Positions 1 through 8,839 are shown, counted from the first letter of the stretch. The stretch: 24,491 bases of DNA from JAYEHK01 sp034659475 (GCA_034659475.1 JAYEHK010000028.1:1-24491), one strand, 5' to 3'. The notes: generated by a model from the sequence alone, not told the origin. Program-made: numbers and translations.

Positions 1-25
1 ATTTAATTTAGGAGTGTTTTAATAA

Positions 26-346
26 ATGGATATCAATTTAAAAAATAATAAAGGATTGTTAAATAATGTTCATCCTGCGGAGGTTTTGGAAGAAGAATTT
101 TTAAAACCTCTGGGGATAACTTCCTATCAGTTAGCAAAAGAGACGAATATTCCTCAAACTAGAATATCGGAAATATTAAAAAAAAGAAGGTCAATTACTT
201 GTAATACAGCTTTAAAATTTGCTAAATACTTTGGGACTACCCCTCAATTTTGGATAAGCTTACAAAACAGTTATGATTTAGAAGAAGAAAACAAGAGGAT
301 ACAAGAAGAATTAAACTGTATTAAACCACACAATCTAGTGTTGTAG
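26..346 (+). CDS. higA: HigA/VapI-family XRE-type antitoxin (HTH regulator)
   Basis: The 106-residue product has the HigA pattern: an N-terminal HPAEVLEEEFLKPLGI segment (about residues 16-31), a helix-turn-helix (about 32-60, QLAKETNIPQTRISEIL), and the family signature ALKFAKYFGTTPQFWISLQ (62-80). Antitoxins of this family bind and repress their own operon and neutralise a RelE-like HigB ribonuclease. The ATG at 26 follows an AGGAG site. The usual order is higB then higA; any higB would lie before position 1, so the pair cannot be confirmed. The stop codon (344-346) falls inside a CRISPR-repeat-like sequence starting at 340, so the last codons may derive from a recombination junction with the CRISPR array. 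Family assignment is firm; functional antitoxin status is inferred. Confidence 0.85.
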   Translation: MDINLKNNKGLLNNVHPAEVLEEEFLKPLGITSYQLAKETNIPQTRISEILKKRRSITCNTALKFAKYFGTTPQFWISLQNSYDLEEENKRIQEELNCIKPHNLVL

Positions 347-375
347 CTCCCTGATAGTTCAAGGTATGGTATTGT
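340..375 (+). CRISPR. Single relic type II-C CRISPR repeat
   Basis: These 36 nt begin GTTGTAGCTCCCT, the start typical of type II-C repeats (Neisseria repeats begin GTTGTAGCTCCC), and end in GGTATGGTATTGT, which has the extended -10 form seen in repeat-embedded II-C promoters. Repeat nt 1-8 pair completely with the tracrRNA at 4294-4301 (two G-U pairs), and nt 15-31 pair with 4308-4324 except for two A-C mismatches, leaving an internal bulge as in known II-C duplexes. No second repeat follows at spacer distance, so the array has collapsed to one copy or this is a degenerate terminal repeat. It lies downstream of the broken cas1 in the opposite orientation and overlaps the end of higA by 7 nt. 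Confidence 0.75.
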
Positions 376-384
376 ATCCCTAAC

Positions 385-421
385 AGAAAGTCGCGGTACA
401 TCTAATGTAGCGCGACTTTCT
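385..421. other. Long hairpin between repeat relic and cas1 fragment
   Basis: An 11-bp perfect stem (AGAAAGTCGCG at 385-395 against 411-421) is continued, after one G-G mismatch, by a 5-bp stem TACAT/ATGTA around a 3-nt loop. Neither side has a T-run, so it is not a standard Rho-independent terminator. The rest of 376-473 shows no gene. It may be a transcription barrier or a remnant of a lost mobile element; the role is unknown. Confidence 0.5.
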
Positions 422-473
422 ATGCGAAAAAATCTCTGATATTATTAATTGCATTTAATTAAATCTCCCTTTT

Positions 474-953
474 TTAAAAAATTGTTAGTTGCTGAAATGA
501 AACAGGAGCTTCTTCTTGTAGTAGTTTCCCCGTAAGTACAAACATAGATTCATACTGTTTTTCCGTAATAGTTAGTGCTCTAATGGAGCCATTATTAGGA
601 ATGATTTTCTGCTGTATGATTTGCTGCCACAGTCGTTTATTCAACGGCTTCTTTGCAGATAATTGATTTTGAAGTATCTTTAATTGTCGGGAGTGTACAT
701 TTAAGGGCAGGAGAACTCCACAGGGCATATGCTGATCATTGCAGACGTAAACTGCACTGCCGTTTAAGGCTAATTTCTGCAGGGCGTGACTGCTGATCTG
801 AACTCTGCTGCTTTCAATAATCAGAGTATTAATATCTTCAATAGGAATAGAATGCTTTTGGTCAGAGTCTATAATAACCTTAAGCTGTTTGTCCTGGCTT
901 TTTACTCTGGCGCTTCTACTAACGACGACGTTACGATAAGCGATGATTCTCAC
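474..953 (-). pseudogene. cas1: Truncated type II-C Cas1 (N-terminal half only)
   Basis: The 159 residues match the N-terminal beta domain and the start of the helical domain of type II Cas1: YRNVVVSRSARV near the start, IPIEDINTLIIES, and LWQQIIQQKI followed by a segment ending GKLL. Cas1 is the spacer integrase, normally about 290-300 residues. The expected GD-NREA segment and the catalytic Glu, His and acidic residues of the C-terminal domain are absent; the frame diverges after GKLLQEEA and stops. No Cas1-like sequence in any frame lies between 474 and 376, and cas2 is absent. It overlaps the end of cas9 by 23 nt, as expected for an operon. The only in-frame start is GTG at 953; the codon at best distance from the GAGAGG site is ATC (944-942). 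It cannot be an active integrase. Confidence 0.85.
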
Positions 954-3900
954 CTCTCTTAGTCTGTACAGGGAAATATTGTCTGGTTTCTTTCTTGACC
1001 AAGTTGCGTTTGCCTAATACGTCTACATTCCATTTTTCTAATATTACAAGACTTTTAACGCCTAAACTAGGGATAGCGTAAGAACTGTCATGACTCTCCA
1101 CACTGATGGAGGCATTTGATATTCCAGCCTTAATGTAATAGACATAAGCATCTTTTAAGGTTGTTTTAGTATTATCCCAACAGGTAGCATCGACGCCATT
1201 TTTATGAACGAATCTGACCAAATCATTTGGATAAAGACTGAATACAAAATCTTCCTCCTGCATCTCCGGCCATAGTTCATATGGTTTTGAATGTGTTGCG
1301 GCCTTGTTAGGTAAAGTCGGTTTGACAGTATCTGATACATAAATTGGAACCCAGAAGTACCCGTCACTTCTTTTAAAGACATCTATGCGCAACATATCGC
1401 CGTTGGCAGCAATGCCATTGCCCACGCTTACATTGAGATTGCTCTTGTCAAAGATTTTTACTTTCTTTACCTGTGATGCAGGTTTGCCAGGTGCAGCTGG
1501 TTTATAAAAAGGTTCTTTAAAAGCAGTCTCACCGTTGCCGTCATATTTTTGCAATTGTGTTTTGAGTGCTTCATAGAGTTTTTTATCGCTGTTGGGGTTA
1601 TAATAGCTATCGATTTCGCCGTTTTTATCTAGTTTCAGTTTGGTAATAGGGACTTTAGAAACAGTTTGGCCTTGTTCTTCCAATCGGGCGCTTCGAACGG
1701 TTTCTTTATGAGCAGAACCGCGGTTCTTATGTCTGGGCATGCGTGAAACAAAAATAGTTTCTATATTTTGTGGGTTCAAATAGCTCTTAAAATTATAGGC
1801 GCTAATTTTTGCAGCCGGATCGGTACTTAAGCGAGCTTCCAATTCTAAATGGAAGTTTTCCCAGGGTTCAACTAATTTAGTCCCGAAATGTTCATGTCTT
1901 GTGTTAATAACTTCACCGGTTCCATAATCAAACAATTGATTTTTACTAAATCTGGCTTCCTGATACTGACTGTAGCGGGTGATTTGTTGAATCATGTTTT
2001 CTGATATACAGGCAACGACAGCTGCATCCATAGCATGATGTAAATCACCTGCCAGTCGGTCTTTTTTTAAGCCCCAGCGTTTTCTCATATAACTTGTTAT
2101 GCTGCCATTTACAGCAATAACTCTACGTTTGCCCAGGTTTTCTGCGGGTGCAAACTGGAGGTAATCACGAATGTAGTTCAACATAAATCTGGAGATGTAT
2201 TTGGTATCATTCAATTGGCGATCTTTCCATTTAATGCGGTCTTCTTCGGTAATGGCCTGTTTTAATAGGTGTTGTTTCTTTCGCTGGTTTTTAATACTGG
2301 TGTTGACCCAGACTTCAAAACGTTCTAATTTATCTGGGCTATTTTTCATATATTCAAGAGGCAGGAGGTTACCCTTCTGACGATTTTCGTTGCTTTTGAC
2401 CAGTACCTTATTTGCATAACTGTCATTAAATGAAATGCTGAACGGAATAATATGGTCTACGTCAGCAATCCCTAGATCAAAAAGCTGTGAAACAGGAATG
2501 GTGTCTCCTGAATAGGCGCACCGTCCATCCTGTTCCTGCCATAATTTCATCTTGACAATATCCTGACCAGTTGGGTTGGGATGGCCATATTCGATGATTT
2601 TATTTTTAATTGCATCATTTAAGTCAGCATTTTCTTTCATCTGTTTTTCTATTTTTTTTCGATCACTAAAATTCTTGCCCATTTCACGAGTCATTTCGAT
2701 ACAGATGAGCTGGGGGCTTCCGTATTTTCGTATCACTGCATTAATTACCTTGATCGATTGTGAGATAGCACGACGGACAACAGGGTTAGTTATATCTGCT
2801 AACTGATCATTATTAGCAGGAAGATATACCAACTTATCCTGGTTATCATGGCCGCGAAAATTGTATCCGGCTAGTGTAGCTGCTTCTGAATAAACGTGTC
2901 CCTTCTCCAGATGGGGTAAAATGTTTCCTATTGCTGTTAGGGAAAGATGGCCAAAACCGCGGAAAGATAACGGTAACAGCTCGTCAACATCGTACTTTGT
3001 TAAGCCGCCTGCAATGAGTTTTTCGGCAATCGTTGCTTCATTTTTATAGAGTGTGAGTGCTTCTCCGATAAGGTTCAGTTGGTCATGAGTTAATTGTTTA
3101 ATGCGACCTTTGTTTACTTTATCAAGGGATTTACGGATTTCATGATATGACTTCAAATAGTTGAATTTTGTTTTTTTCTCAGTATCGTCAATTCCTGACT
3201 GATCATATCTTACGTCATTAAATTTTTGATCTGAAGAAAGCTGAAGGACCTTACGCAAATCACTATATTTCAGATCAGCCTTATCATGAGCAAGCGATAC
3301 AATTGATTGACGTTCATCGTTGTTCAGACATCGGCTTTGTTGATTCACGTCTATAACCTGCAGATGGTTTACCTTTTGATATAGGTTAAATAATTCAAAA
3401 GAATAGCAAGCCTTAGCAGCGCGTGGGAGTTCTTTTTCAAAGGTACATTTGCCGACCATTCTTTCTATCAGGTTACCGGCATAGGGACTGGGCTGCCCGG
3501 GGCCTTCGTCAAACGAGCGCTGGCTGGATACCGTCTTGGTATATTGGTTCTCAAACTCTATTGCAGCAGAAGGGTTTTTATATTTGCGCTGGGCTTCAAA
3601 AAGCACAGCAATTTCATTTAATACCTGTTCACGGCCAATCGTATGAGAATAATCAGCTTCTTTATTTCGCTTATGTGAGGAGAATTTTTCATCCATATAC
3701 AGCATTTCACCAACCGTACGGTATGACTTTTGTTCCAAAAGGTCATGGTTTTCTTTTACAGCTGCCAGAAGTTTGCCAGCTTCTTTATCTTTGCTGTCGC
3801 TTTTTCGGTTAGATTTAAAACCACGACGCTGTGCCAGATGGATAAGGACTCTAGCCCATTCTTCTCTGGTAAGCAAGCGATCAAGACCTTCAGTACGTAG

Positions 3901-4212
3901 TGCATAGACATCAGGTGATTCGTAGTTGTCATGATAAAGAGAAGTGAGCTCGTTAACGGAGATTAATTTAATCTCTTCCATAAGGAGTTTTATGCGTTCC
4001 AGTCGGTGGCTGTGGCGACGAATACGGCGTCGTGCACTACGAGCTTCTCGCCGAGGTAAGGCAAGTGAAGATCCATCTTTTGGGTGTTCAGCACGATCAA
4101 ATATGCGAACCCCTAGGTCAACAATCTGGAAGGGGTCTTCATCTGAATTGTGTGCTAATACTGCCCAGCCAACAGATGTAATTCCAATATCCAATCCTAA
4201 ACGATAATTCAT
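931..4212 (-). CDS. cas9: Cas9 endonuclease, type II-C (GeoCas9-like)
   Basis: The 1093-residue product is an RNA-guided DNA nuclease closely resembling Geobacillus Cas9 along its length. Visible parts are RuvC-I (LGLDIGITSVGWAV, D8), the Arg-rich bridge helix (about 53-72), the REC lobe, RuvC-II (IEMTRE, E506), HNH (DVDHIIPF, H587), RuvC-III (DLHHAMDAAVVAC, D729), and the wedge and PAM-interacting domains from about residue 830. All catalytic residues expected for RuvC and HNH are present and there is no internal stop. The ATG at 4212 is chosen over the one at 4239 because GGGAG lies 8 nt upstream and the protein then starts at MNYRLGLDIG, as in relatives. The tracrRNA lies 27 nt upstream on the same strand and no separate promoter is evident, so cas9 may be expressed by read-through. 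The following cas1 is broken, so this is an effector without its adaptation genes. Confidence 0.95.
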   Translation of the reverse strand: MNYRLGLDIGITSVGWAVLAHNSDEDPFQIVDLGVRIFDRAEHPKDGSSLALPRREARSARRRIRRHSHRLERIKLLMEEIKLISVNELTSLYHDNYESPDVYALRTEGLDRLLTREEWARVLIHLAQRRGFKSNRKSDSKDKEAGKLLAAVKENHDLLEQKSYRTVGEMLYMDEKFSSHKRNKEADYSHTIGREQVLNEIAVLFEAQRKYKNPSAAIEFENQYTKTVSSQRSFDEGPGQPSPYAGNLIERMVGKCTFEKELPRAAKACYSFELFNLYQKVNHLQVIDVNQQSRCLNNDERQSIVSLAHDKADLKYSDLRKVLQLSSDQKFNDVRYDQSGIDDTEKKTKFNYLKSYHEIRKSLDKVNKGRIKQLTHDQLNLIGEALTLYKNEATIAEKLIAGGLTKYDVDELLPLSFRGFGHLSLTAIGNILPHLEKGHVYSEAATLAGYNFRGHDNQDKLVYLPANNDQLADITNPVVRRAISQSIKVINAVIRKYGSPQLICIEMTREMGKNFSDRKKIEKQMKENADLNDAIKNKIIEYGHPNPTGQDIVKMKLWQEQDGRCAYSGDTIPVSQLFDLGIADVDHIIPFSISFNDSYANKVLVKSNENRQKGNLLPLEYMKNSPDKLERFEVWVNTSIKNQRKKQHLLKQAITEEDRIKWKDRQLNDTKYISRFMLNYIRDYLQFAPAENLGKRRVIAVNGSITSYMRKRWGLKKDRLAGDLHHAMDAAVVACISENMIQQITRYSQYQEARFSKNQLFDYGTGEVINTRHEHFGTKLVEPWENFHLELEARLSTDPAAKISAYNFKSYLNPQNIETIFVSRMPRHKNRGSAHKETVRSARLEEQGQTVSKVPITKLKLDKNGEIDSYYNPNSDKKLYEALKTQLQKYDGNGETAFKEPFYKPAAPGKPASQVKKVKIFDKSNLNVSVGNGIAANGDMLRIDVFKRSDGYFWVPIYVSDTVKPTLPNKAATHSKPYELWPEMQEEDFVFSLYPNDLVRFVHKNGVDATCWDNTKTTLKDAYVYYIKAGISNASISVESHDSSYAIPSLGVKSLVILEKWNVDVLGKRNLVKKETRQYFPVQTKRGENHRLS

Positions 4213-4239
4213 GGCAACATCTCCCTTAAAATGCCTCAT

Positions 4240-4324
4240 AAAGATGATAGCCCAACATTGTTGGGCTATCAGAGCTTTGCGGTGTACTACCTTATTGCAG
4301 CAACCACATGGTTCAGGGTATGGT
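4240..4324 (-). ncRNA. tracrRNA of the type II-C system
   Basis: Read on the minus strand, 4324-4294 is an anti-repeat (ACCATACCCTGAACC ... GCTGCAAT) complementary to the repeat relic at 340-375. It is followed by AATAAGG, a small GGT/ACC nexus stem, the conserved CCGCAAAGCTCTG block, and a 12-bp hairpin (4246-4270) ending ATCTTT. The order and wording match the Neisseria tracrRNA tail (GCTACAATAAGG, CCGCAACGCTCTG, hairpin, ATCGTTT), which is established knowledge. The anti-repeat bulge lies at 4302-4307. The 5' end is not defined and may extend to about 4340 or beyond; no clear promoter was identified. Confidence 0.88.
4246..4270 (-). terminator. tracrRNA 3' hairpin, weak terminator
   Basis: The stem GATAGCCCAACA pairs with TGTTGGGCTATC, followed on the minus strand by ATCTTTATGA. 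The T-run is short, so termination may be incomplete and transcripts could continue into cas9, which starts 27 nt after the tracrRNA end. Confidence 0.6.
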
Positions 4325-4449
4325 ACTCCCTGCCCCTAATAAACCATATCATGGACTAATAGGGAAATAATTATGCAAAAATTTACATTAAAAATAAAAA
4401 TTTTCCGAGGGGATTAATAAATGGTGATAATCGTAAAGAATAGCAGTTT

Positions 4450-5556
4450 ATGCTAGGTTTAATAATGAAACCGACACTACTAGTAAAGTTTATCAGTTTA
4501 GGAAAAAGCAAAGCCCGTTTACGTTACCGGCTTATTCAAGAAAAATCTCCCTATCTGTTACAGCACGCATATAATTCCGTAGACTGGTATCCGTGGGGGA
4601 AAGAGGCTTTTCTTAAAGCAAAAAAAGAGGATAAACCGATATTCTTAAGCATCGGATACAGCACCTGCCACTGGTGCCATGTAATGGAGCGGGAATCGTT
4701 TGAAGATGAAGATATTGCGAAGATTCTTAATCATGATTTTGTGTCGATTAAGGTGGATCGGGAGGAAAGACCTGATGTTGACGCAATATATATGAAGGTT
4801 TGTCAGGGGTTAACCGGGCATGGTGGGTGGCCTTTGACGATTATTATGACGCCGGAGCAGGAGGCGTTTTATGCAGCAACCTACCTTCCAAAGGAGAGCA
4901 GGGGAGGGATGCCAGGTTTAACCCAGGTGTTAGATCAGATTGCTCGTGTTTGGAGGGAGGATCGGGACAAAATTCTTCATACCAGTCAGCAGATTACTGA
5001 TTGGTTACAGCCAGAGGGTTCCGGTGCAGAAAATGAAAATATTGATGGGGACGTTATAAATCAGGGATATTATGATTTCAGTGGTCTATTTGATGAACAG
5101 TTCGGTGGGTATGGTTATGAACCCAAATTCCCGTCGGCCCACAATCTGCTTTTTTTATTGCGGTATTCTTATTACAATAACGAGGAGCAGGCATTGCAAA
5201 TGGTGGAGAAAACGCTTGAGAGTATGTACCGCGGGGGGATATATGATCATATTGGTTTTGGGTTTTCTCGCTATTCAACGGATCGGATGTGGTTGGTTCC
5301 TCATTTTGAAAAAATGCTCTATGATAATGCCCTCCTGGCTATGGTCTATCTGGAGGCCTATCAATTAACGAAAAAGCAAAAATATGCTGATGCAGCCAGA
5401 GAAATATTCACGTATGTGCTGCGTGACATGACCTCTCCCGAAGGTGGGTTCTATTCAGCTGAAGATGCTGATTCAGAAGGGGAAGAGGGAAAGGTTTATG
5501 TCTGGACCATGGCGGAAGTGATGGTCGTAATTAAGGATACGGACCTGTCCCAGTGA
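4450..5556 (+). pseudogene. 3'-truncated DUF255/YyaL-type thioredoxin-domain protein
   Basis: The product carries the N-terminal thioredoxin-like domain of the YyaL/SPATA20 family: EKSPYLLQHA, VDWYPWG, STCHWCHVMERESFEDE, VDREERPDVDAIYM, and HGGWPLTIIMTPE. The start of the alpha-barrel follows (GGIYDHIGFGFSRYSTD, VPHFEKMLYDNALL, GGFYSAEDADSEGEEGKVYVWT). Family members run to about 650-700 residues; this one stops at 368, and the second half of the barrel is absent downstream. The last residues and the stop come from a repeat element that begins near 5536. The start is also doubtful: the family normally begins just before LIQEKSPYLLQHA, whereas here 25-30 non-family residues precede it, and an ATG at 4421 with a better ribosome site is in another frame. 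Family function is not well established. Confidence 0.85.
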
Positions 5557-5790
5557 CTCTCCTTGCCCAAGCTCCCAGTGCATAACCTGTCCATCTAGTA
5601 CGCAAAATATTAGACCGGACGCAAGGTTTTTCATTAATTGCGACTAAAAGGAGCATGGTGATACCCGCTACATTAATGTTGACCGAAGGGAACATCATAA
5701 GTACCCGAAGGGTGAAGGGTGCTTAAGCCTTCAGCCCCTCACTAAACCAATTTTCATCGGTGGTTTTGCTTAACGATCATGGCGGGTTAA
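5536..5790 (+). repeat. Micro-hairpin repeat element, copy M1
   Basis: No gene is visible between 5557 and 5901. The left end GGACCTGTCCCAGTGACTC (5541-5559) matches the reverse complement of 11197-11215 with a single difference. The centre has short hairpin units such as GACCGAAGGGAAC and GTACCCGAAGGGT. The right side has CCAATTTTCATCGGTGGTT (5736-5754), shared with 17672-17690 and, inverted, with 11364-11381. On the minus strand that motif folds as a short stem with a GAAA loop. The element coincides with the break in the preceding DUF255 gene and supplies its stop codon. Boundaries are approximate. Confidence 0.6.
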
Positions 5791-5901
5791 TAAGTAAAGT
5801 AATTTTTGTTCATGGTAAATATGAATTTTAGGATAAATTTAGTGTAAAATACATAATAGGAACATTAAAAATAATACTAATATATAGGAGGCTTTTTTGT
5901 T

Positions 5902-6459
5902 ATGGAAACGAGAGAATGTATAAAAACCAGACGAAGTATTCGCAGGTTTACTGATGAACCTGTTAGTGATGAGATGTTGGTGGAATTACTGGAGGCTTTT
6001 CGCTGGTCTCCTTCATGGGCTAACACGCAGGTATGGGAAGTTGTCGTTGTAAAAGATCAGGCTTTAAAAGAAAAACTGGCAGGATGTGTTCCGGAAAAGA
6101 ACCCGGGTCATAAAGCGGTTCTCCAGGCTCCGATCGTATTCGCCGTTTGTTGCAAGTTGGGTTCATCGGGATATAAAGGCGGTGAACTTTTGACAGACAA
6201 AGGTGATTGGTATATGTTTGATGCTGGTATTGCGTCTCAGAACCTGTGCCTGGCTGCTCATGATTTGGGCTTGGGATCTGTACATGTTGGAACGCTTAAT
6301 CATAAGGTCATTGATGAGCTTTTAGGTCTGCCGGCTGATATAAAATCTGTGGAAATAATTCCTGTCGGCCACCCGGCAAAAGAGGGTGCAGCGCCACCGA
6401 GAAAAGAACTGGAAACCTTTGTGTATGCGGATCGTTATGGACAGAAGGTAAGCTTCTAA
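5902..6459 (+). CDS. Nitroreductase-family FMN oxidoreductase
   Basis: The 185-residue protein has the nitroreductase fold signatures: an N-terminal ECIKTRRSIRRFTDEPV flavin-binding Arg cluster, SPSWANTQVWEVVVV around residues 36-50, and GIASQNLCLAAHDLGLGSVHVG around 113-134. It ends with the VEIIPVGHPAKEGAAPPRK segment. Such enzymes use FMN and NAD(P)H to reduce nitro groups, quinones or related substrates as soluble homodimers; the substrate here cannot be told. The ATG at 5902 follows AGGAGG by 10 nt. It is monocistronic, with a hairpin after its stop. Confidence 0.9.
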   Translation: METRECIKTRRSIRRFTDEPVSDEMLVELLEAFRWSPSWANTQVWEVVVVKDQALKEKLAGCVPEKNPGHKAVLQAPIVFAVCCKLGSSGYKGGELLTDKGDWYMFDAGIASQNLCLAAHDLGLGSVHVGTLNHKVIDELLGLPADIKSVEIIPVGHPAKEGAAPPRKELETFVYADRYGQKVSF

Positions 6460-6488
6460 TTTACAAGCAAATCATTGTCAGCAATGGG

Positions 6489-6530
6489 GTCAAGAAAACC
6501 GTTCAGGTTCTCTTGACTCTTTATCTTTAG
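6489..6530 (+). terminator. Probable terminator after the nitroreductase gene
   Basis: The arm GTCAAGAAAACC (6489-6500) pairs with GGTTCTCTTGAC (6506-6517), with one mismatch and a 5-nt loop, followed by TCTTTATCTTT. The T-rich tail is imperfect. Confidence 0.55.
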
Positions 6531-6604
6531 GAAGCAAATAGGAAGGGATATACTATAGAAATAGGGCTGAACCGGCTGCAAATAATGAATATAGGTGATG
6601 AAAT

Positions 6605-7270
6605 ATGGGAACGAGTTTACTAAATGTTATGGGACCGATTATGGTGGGACCATCCAGTTCACATACTGCAGGTGCAGTGCGTCTGGGTAATATCGCTCGC
6701 AGAATTGGGGGTGAGAATTTTAAAAAAGTGGACTTCTACCTGCATGGTTCCTTTGCCAGGACGTTCAAAGGGCATGGGACGGACAAAGCTCTTTTGGGAG
6801 GAGTTATGGGACTTCTGCCTTCGGATGAGGCGATTCGCGATTCGTTTACAATCGCAAAGAAACAGGGTATTGAATTTTATTTTCATACAGCCGATTTGGG
6901 CAATGTACATCCCAATACGGTTAGAATAATGATGACCAGAGGAAATTCAACCAGTTCTGAAATGACCGGATCTTCTATTGGCGGGGGGGATGTAGTGGTT
7001 ATCTCTGTCAATCAAATGAAGCTGGAGTTTACCGGAAAATACCCAACGATAATTACTGTCCATAAGGACCAGCCGGGAATTGTAGCACGGGTCACATCTA
7101 TCTTGTCAAAGCATGCGATTAATATCGCTTTTTTAAGGGTTTTCAGGCAGGTCAGAGGGCAGGAAGCAACGATGGTGATTGAAACGGATCAGGTCATTGG
7201 TAATCATGTGCTCCAGGAACTCCAAAACGTTTTTGATATAAATAAGATTTTGTTTATTGATACACCATAA
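6605..7270 (+). CDS. sdaAB: L-serine dehydratase, iron-sulfur-dependent, beta subunit
   Basis: The 221-residue protein starts with the serine dehydratase beta signature GPIMVGPSSSHTAGAVRLG (about 10-28) and ends with an ACT domain (about 148-221: TIITVHKDQPGIVARVTSILSKHAINIAFLRV). With SdaAA it forms the oxygen-labile enzyme that deaminates L-serine to pyruvate and ammonia in the cytoplasm. The length is normal for the family. A GGTGATGAA stretch precedes the ATG at 6605. It is followed after 54 nt by sdaAA, the standard clostridial and Bacillus order, so the pair should be co-transcribed. Confidence 0.95.
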   Translation: MGTSLLNVMGPIMVGPSSSHTAGAVRLGNIARRIGGENFKKVDFYLHGSFARTFKGHGTDKALLGGVMGLLPSDEAIRDSFTIAKKQGIEFYFHTADLGNVHPNTVRIMMTRGNSTSSEMTGSSIGGGDVVVISVNQMKLEFTGKYPTIITVHKDQPGIVARVTSILSKHAINIAFLRVFRQVRGQEATMVIETDQVIGNHVLQELQNVFDINKILFIDTP

Positions 7271-7324
7271 TCTTGGGATGAAATGCAATACAATTTTAGA
7301 AGGAATACATTGTGGAGGTGTACC

Positions 7325-8193
7325 ATGTATCAGTTTACAACGGCGAAGGAGCTGCTGGACCTGTGCAGTCATACCGGATTGGATATTGCAGAGATAGGAC
7401 TCCTGTCTGAAGTAGAAGAAACTGGGCGGACAAAGGAAGCCATCTGGCAGGCCATGATGAATAATAGCACAGTAATGCAGGAATCGATTGAAAAAGGAAT
7501 CAAACCGGATATTCATTCTGTTGGAGGATTAATTGGCGGTAACGGATTCCGAATGTTGGAACGCTTAAAAAAACAGCCGGCTTTGATGGGGACGATGGGG
7601 GTAAAAGCGGTAAGCTATGCCCTAGCTGTTACAGAAGTGAATGCTTCCATGGGGAAAATTGTAGCGGCGCCTACCGGTGGTGCGAGTGGTGTTGTTCCTG
7701 GAATGATTTTCGCCATAACAGAAGAGCTGGAACTTACAAAAGAGGACGAAATAAAAGCGCTATTGATAGCTGCTTCCATTGGTAAAATTATTGCTATAAA
7801 TGCTACTCTGTCAGGTGCCGAGGGAGGTTGTCAGGCGGAATGTGGATCAGCTGCTGCCATGGCGGCCGGTGCTGCGGTCTATTTGATGGGAGGAGATCCA
7901 GAGCAGTGTCTACAGGCGGGTGCTATGGCATTAAAAGGAACCCTGGGGTTGGTTTGTGATCCTGTGGCCGGTCTGGTGGAAGTGCCCTGTTCTAAACGCA
8001 ACGCCAGTTCAGTTGGGAATGCACTGGTATGTGCAGAAATGGCCCTGGCGGGTATCCAGAGCTTCATCCCCTTCGACGAAGTTGTGGAAGCCATGTATAG
8101 AATAGGAAGAATGATGTCCCCCGACCTCAGAGAAACCGCCCGAGGCGGCTGCGCCGCAACCCCCACCGCAAGAAATTATACCAAACAGTTCTT

Positions 8194-8203
<10 letters not shown>
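7325..8203 (+). CDS. sdaAA: L-serine dehydratase, iron-sulfur-dependent, alpha subunit
   Basis: The 292-residue product has the SdaAA catalytic domain: GVKAVSYALAVTEVNASMGK, IVAAPTGGASGVVPG, and the Cys motifs GCQAECGSAAAMAA and CDPVAGLVEVPC, which hold the [4Fe-4S] cluster that activates serine. The ATG at 7325 is chosen because GGAGG lies 6 nt upstream and the protein then begins MYQFTTAKELLDLC; an ATG at 7283 lacks a site. The stop TGA (8201-8203) lies at the edge of a repeat element whose terminal repeat contains TTGACAGATTATGCG, so the element abuts or supplies the stop. The protein appears full length despite this. Confidence 0.95.
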
Positions 8204-8741
<538 letters not shown>

Positions 8742-8839
8742 CTTATATAGCGATTCGTTTTTGCTATTCAGGGGAAAAATTTTTCCGTTTTCGGGAACAA
8801 TACTGTAAGCGAGAAAATGAGAACGGAGGTTTGTTGATA

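Noticed and set aside
376..473. A second CRISPR repeat one spacer away from the relic
   Set aside because: The sequence 28-40 nt downstream (ATGTAGCGCG) only weakly resembles the repeat start and is fully explained as one arm of the hairpin 385-421.
2195..4207. Open frames antisense to cas9 (for example 3423-3812 and 3944-4207)
   Set aside because: They lie entirely inside a well-supported gene, have no ribosome sites and read as low-meaning protein; they are shadows of the Cas9 coding strand.
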